Of a DNA stretch of 9,077 nucleotides, positions 6,636 through 9,077 are shown in pieces. Source of the DNA: Armatimonadota bacterium. GTDB taxonomy: Bacteria; Armatimonadota; UBA10988. The notes under the pieces were generated by a model that was given only the letters and a program-made list of their open reading frames with translations, did no database searches and was not told the DNA's origin. Where the stretch lies: positions 1-9,077 of the forward strand of contig JACPDV010000591.1 in NCBI GenBank assembly GCA_016183835.1. Direction: 5' to 3'. Made by a program: the position numbers and the translations under genes. The number at the start of each line of letters is the position of its first letter. Within the stretch, counting starts at the first letter, position 1.

Positions 6636-8206
6636 GGCGCCCTCCGCGCGAAGACGCTCCACGTCTCGAAGAACTGCCCCACGTTGTCGAACTGCGCCAC
6701 CAGGACGTAGTTGCGGTTGAGCGCGTCCACCAGCGGGCCGTACGTGGCCACCGCGGACGCGCCGAGTCCCGGCTCCAAAACCACCTGCCCGCCCTCGAGC
6801 TTCGCATGGAAGAGGTAGGCCAGGTCGCCGCCGGACAGCACCACCGCCGCCGGCGTCGCGCGCTCGAAGGTTGAGGTGATGCTCCGCGGGTTGACCATCT
6901 TCCAGCGCTCGGCTTCCGGGTCGTCGGTGAAGCTGAACGAGGCCAACGTCAGGCCGGGCGAGAGCCGGCGCCGGGCCTCGACGGCGACATCGGTCTGGAA
7001 GGAGAACAGCTCGTCGTCTGGCCCGGTGCGGCGGCGCACCTCGTCGGCCACGCGGTGGAGCGGGCCGAAGACCCCGCGCGGGTCGATGGTGCCGTCGGGG
7101 CCGCGCCGGTTGCCCGGCAGCCCGGCCACCGCCGGGCCGATGGAGAGCAGCGGCACCACCGCCGCCAGCGCGAGCAGCACCGCCCCGGCGACCCGCGGCT
7201 CGCGGCTCCGCGCGAGCAGCTCGCCCCAGGCCAGCCCGGCCAAGACCGCCGCCGACGGCAGGGCCAGTACCTGGTACTCCTGGTAGGGATGCGACGAGAC
7301 GAAGTGCCCGACCGCCAAGACGACGGTCAGCGCTGCCGCCAGCCCCAGCTCCGCGCCCTGCTCGCGCCTGGTGTCGGTCAGCAGCCACGCGGCCAGCCCG
7401 CCGAGGAGCGCCGTGCTCAGCGCCGGACAGGTGTGGATCATGATCTGCAGCAGCGTGAGCACCCGGAACAAGAGCGCGCCGGTGACGGACATCGAGGCCT
7501 CGCCGTGGGCCAGGTTCTGCGCATGGTGGGCGAGCAGGTGGTGCCGCACCGCCGCCGCGTCCGCCAGGAGGAACGGCAGCATCGCCACAGCCACCAGTCC
7601 CAGCCCGACGGGGACGCTGACGAGCAGCCCGCGCCGCCGCTCCTTCCCGGAGAGCTGCCAGAGCCACAAGACGGGCAGCGCCGAGGCCACCGAGTTGCGC
7701 GCCAGCCCGGCCAGGGCGAAGCCGATCGCAGCCACGGCCAGCCAGCCGCGCCGCCCGCGCGCGTGCACCGCCGCGGCGAGGCCCAGCGCCAGACACGCGT
7801 CGGCCAGGGCGTAGGCCTTGACCAGGCTCTGCTGCGAGAGGACGAACGGCGTGAAGGCGAACAGTGCGCCGGCGGTCAGCCCACCCACCGGCCCGGAGCG
7901 CCAACCCGCGGCGATCACGAGCAGGACCGCCAGCGCGCCGAAGAGGAGGCTCACACCGCGCCCGGCCTCCATGCTCCCATCGCCGCCGAGCAGGTGGTAG
8001 ACATACGGCAGGAGCGGCGGCTGGACGTAGGCGAAGTCGACGTACGGCCGTTGGCCCTCGCCCACCAGCCGGGCGGCGTAGAGGTACCAGCCCTCGTCCT
8101 GGTTGCACCGCTCCCGAGTCTGGTAGACGCTGCCGAAGGCGACATACAGCAGCACGATGCAGGCGGCGCTGAGGGGCGGCAGGAGGCGCCGGGTGCGTTC
8201 GCTCAC
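6632..8206 (-). CDS. GT-C membrane glycosyltransferase (PMT_2 / ArnT-like)
   Basis: A 524-residue integral membrane protein resembling the PMT_2 (GT39/GT83-like) family, which moves sugars from polyprenyl-phosphate donors to acceptors outside the cytoplasmic membrane. After a first helix (about 10-27) comes the diagnostic external loop: Asp37-Glu38 in NQDEGWYLYAARL (35-47), where the acidic pair is the expected catalytic site, then PYVDFAYVQPPLLPY (54-68). About ten hydrophobic segments follow between 84 and 363, including the HPYQEYQVLALPS turn (306-318) usual for the family. A C-terminal non-membrane domain (about 370-524), probably external, holds alternating short strands and helices. The start is GTG at 8206, overlapping the upstream stop by four bases (GTGA), with GGAGG five bases upstream. 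Donor and acceptor are unknown. The adjacent GT2 makes polyprenyl-linked sugar a likely donor. Confidence 0.85.
   Translation of the reverse strand: MSERTRRLLPPLSAACIVLLYVAFGSVYQTRERCNQDEGWYLYAARLVGEGQRPYVDFAYVQPPLLPYVYHLLGGDGSMEAGRGVSLLFGALAVLLVIAAGWRSGPVGGLTAGALFAFTPFVLSQQSLVKAYALADACLALGLAAAVHARGRRGWLAVAAIGFALAGLARNSVASALPVLWLWQLSGKERRRGLLVSVPVGLGLVAVAMLPFLLADAAAVRHHLLAHHAQNLAHGEASMSVTGALLFRVLTLLQIMIHTCPALSTALLGGLAAWLLTDTRREQGAELGLAAALTVVLAVGHFVSSHPYQEYQVLALPSAAVLAGLAWGELLARSREPRVAGAVLLALAAVVPLLSIGPAVAGLPGNRRGPDGTIDPRGVFGPLHRVADEVRRRTGPDDELFSFQTDVAVEARRRLSPGLTLASFSFTDDPEAERWKMVNPRSITSTFERATPAAVVLSGGDLAYLFHAKLEGGQVVLEPGLGASAVATYGPLVDALNRNYVLVAQFDNVGQFFETWSVFARRAP
6641..6645 (-). promoter_or_regulatory. 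Ribosome binding site of the GT4 gene
   Basis: The minus strand reads GGAGG at 6645-6641, five bases before the ATG at 6635. It lies inside the last codons of the upstream GT-C gene, so the GT4 gene can start independently as well as by coupling through the ATGA overlap. Confidence 0.65.
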
Positions 8207-9075
8207 GGCTTCCTCCCCACGGCGGCGGCCAGCGCCGAGAGCGTCAGGAGCCAGAGGAACTCACCCAGGCGGAGGCTCATGGGATTCCATGCTACCACGA
8301 TCGTGTGCTGCCCGGCGGGCAGCTCCACGGCAGTCTGCACGTTGTTGGCCCGCCAGAGGCGGGTTGGCTGCTGGTCGACCCAGGCGTGGCGGCCGGGGTA
8401 GGCGGATTCGCTGAGGACGATCAGCTCGGGGTCGGGGCAGTCGAGCTCGTAGGAGGAGCGGTTCGGGCGCTCGCCGTAGGCACGCAGCAGCGTGGCGTTG
8501 CCCTGGCCAGGGCGCGGAACCTGCTCAGGCTGCGCCACCAGCACGGCCTCTTCCAGTGGCGCGCGCAACGTTGCGGTGGCGGCCTCGGCGGCCGACACCA
8601 GCGTCACACGCCGCACTGCCCAGGCCTCGGGGGCCGGCTCCAGCGTGTAAGGCCACTCCGCCTCCGGCGCAAACCTCACCCCTAGCCGCTGCCAGAGCCG
8701 GTGGAGAGCCTGGCCCGTGGGATCCTCGCGGGCCAGGTCGAAGAGCGCCACCTGGCGTGCCAGGCTGAGCGGCGACATGTTGTAGACGTTGCTCTGGCCG
8801 AACCGCAGGTTGCTGTTCGGTGCAGCGTCGAGCAGCCTGGGCACCCGGCCGGCGCCCACCGCAAGACGCTGCATCGGCCCTCCCAGCGGCATGTGCAGAC
8901 GGTCATGGCGCGCCGGCCGGAGCGGCGTGAGCGCCCAGCCGGCGAGTAGCACGTCGAGGAGCACCAGCGCGACAGCCCATGCAGCCACCCCCCGCCTCTG
9001 GTCCGGCTCCTCCCCCTGCGGAGCGGGGGGAGGCGGGAGCGGGGTTCCCGGCCGGTGCGGCGCATCTGGCGACCG
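8203..9075 (-). CDS. YfhO-like membrane protein, C-terminal part, 5' end beyond window
   Basis: The frame is open from the right edge (first whole codon 9075-9073) to TGA at 8205-8203, giving 290 visible residues. The first 29 are a low-complexity Pro/Gly/Arg stretch encoded by a palindromic G/C-rich segment. Then come a membrane helix (WAVALVLLDVLLAGWAL), a soluble region and a final helix (FLWLLTLSALAAAV) ending in GRKP. The layout mirrors the last third of the YfhO-like protein at 3361-5517: a helix containing an LLxxD pattern, a stretch with an NVYNMSPLSL counterpart to NWLPLTL, then SAYPG, a late LPAGQHTIV strand and a helix preceded by LRLG (compare PGW and FRVG in the other protein). 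I read it as the C-terminal part of a second YfhO-family protein. The alternative is a short independent gene starting at GTG 8988 (about 261 residues). That would lack the catalytic membrane core and could be a remnant. It overlaps the next gene by four bases, so it belongs to the same operon. Confidence 0.7.
   Translation of the reverse strand, partial: RSPDAPHRPGTPLPPPPAPQGEEPDQRRGVAAWAVALVLLDVLLAGWALTPLRPARHDRLHMPLGGPMQRLAVGAGRVPRLLDAAPNSNLRFGQSNVYNMSPLSLARQVALFDLAREDPTGQALHRLWQRLGVRFAPEAEWPYTLEPAPEAWAVRRVTLVSAAEAATATLRAPLEEAVLVAQPEQVPRPGQGNATLLRAYGERPNRSSYELDCPDPELIVLSESAYPGRHAWVDQQPTRLWRANNVQTAVELPAGQHTIVVAWNPMSLRLGEFLWLLTLSALAAAVGRKP
8212..8216 (-). promoter_or_regulatory. Ribosome binding site fixing the GTG start of the PMT_2-like gene
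   Basis: The minus strand reads GGGGAGGA at 8218-8211 with the GGAGG core at 8216-8212, five bases before GTG at 8206. The strong site and the coupling overlap with the preceding stop (8205-8203) support this non-ATG start. Confidence 0.7.
9009..9033. repeat. G/C-rich palindrome, possible dispersed intergenic-type repeat
   Basis: Bases 9009-9016 (CCTCCCCC) are the exact reverse complement of 9026-9033 (GGGGGAGG). The nine bases between them can add two more pairs around a three-base loop. Flanking sequence is also C- and G-run rich (about 9003-9045). Palindromes of this look, with a C-run arm, a short GCGGA-type centre and a G-run arm, are often dispersed in many copies in GC-rich bacterial genomes. 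Only one copy is visible here, so repeat status is inferred. It lies in the open frame of the truncated YfhO-like gene and encodes a Pro-rich run on the minus strand. Confidence 0.4.
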
Positions 9076-9077
9076 GC

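Noticed and set aside
5517..8108. Extended GT4 reading frame that would start inside the PMT_2-like gene (863 residues)
   Set aside because: The first roughly 490 residues are low-complexity shadow of the PMT_2-like gene. The GT4 fold starts at the ATG at 6635, which has a good ribosome site.
7055..8401. Plus-strand open frame of 448 residues opposite the PMT_2-like gene
   Set aside because: Same Gln/Arg/Gly-rich shadow composition. The opposite strand encodes a coherent multispanning membrane protein with DE and QPPL motifs.

Overview
The window is a very GC-rich stretch of bacterial chromosome in which every convincing gene lies on the minus strand, so transcription runs from high to low coordinates. 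Base composition alone does not fix a phylum. The high GC, GTG/TTG starts, good GGAGG ribosome sites, a caspase-family gene and YfhO-type membrane proteins suggest a high-GC environmental bacterium (Armatimonadota, Chloroflexota, Planctomycetota or similar are possible), but this is a guess. No rRNA, tRNA, CRISPR array, transposase, integrase or phage gene is visible.

In transcription order the window holds eight genes: (1) the C-terminal part of a YfhO-like membrane protein, cut by the right edge (9075 down to 8203); (2) a GT-C / PMT_2-type membrane glycosyltransferase (8206-6632); (3) a cytosolic GT4 glycosyltransferase (6635-5517); (4) a full-length YfhO-like multispanning protein (5517-3361); (5) a GT2 polyprenyl-phosphate glycosyltransferase of the CsbB/GtrB/DPM1 type (3361-2420); (6) a class I SAM methyltransferase with an N-terminal Cys4 zinc ribbon (2427-1594); (7) a YdjC/ChbG-family carbohydrate deacetylase (1575-745); (8) a caspase-family (peptidase C14) protease that runs off the left edge (705-1). 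Genes 1 to 6 all overlap their neighbour by 1 to 8 bases and gene 7 follows after 18 bases, so genes 1-7 look like one tightly coupled operon. Its promoter must lie beyond the right edge.

The first seven genes read as a surface-glycan or glycolipid assembly and decoration cluster. The GT4 enzyme would add sugars from a nucleotide donor on the cytoplasmic side. The GT2 enzyme would load a sugar onto a polyprenyl phosphate. The three GT-C/YfhO-type membrane proteins are candidates for using such lipid-linked sugars on the outer face of the membrane. The methyltransferase and the YdjC-type deacetylase would trim or cap the glycan. No flippase, polymerase or sugar-nucleotide gene is visible, so the locus must continue outside the window or borrow functions from elsewhere.

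The caspase-like gene at the left end is the functional outlier. It is separated from the glycan operon by a perfect 9-bp-stem hairpin placed directly after the deacetylase stop codon. The other structural oddity is a C/G-rich palindrome at the right end that sits in an open frame of the truncated YfhO-like gene, just before its last internal membrane helix.
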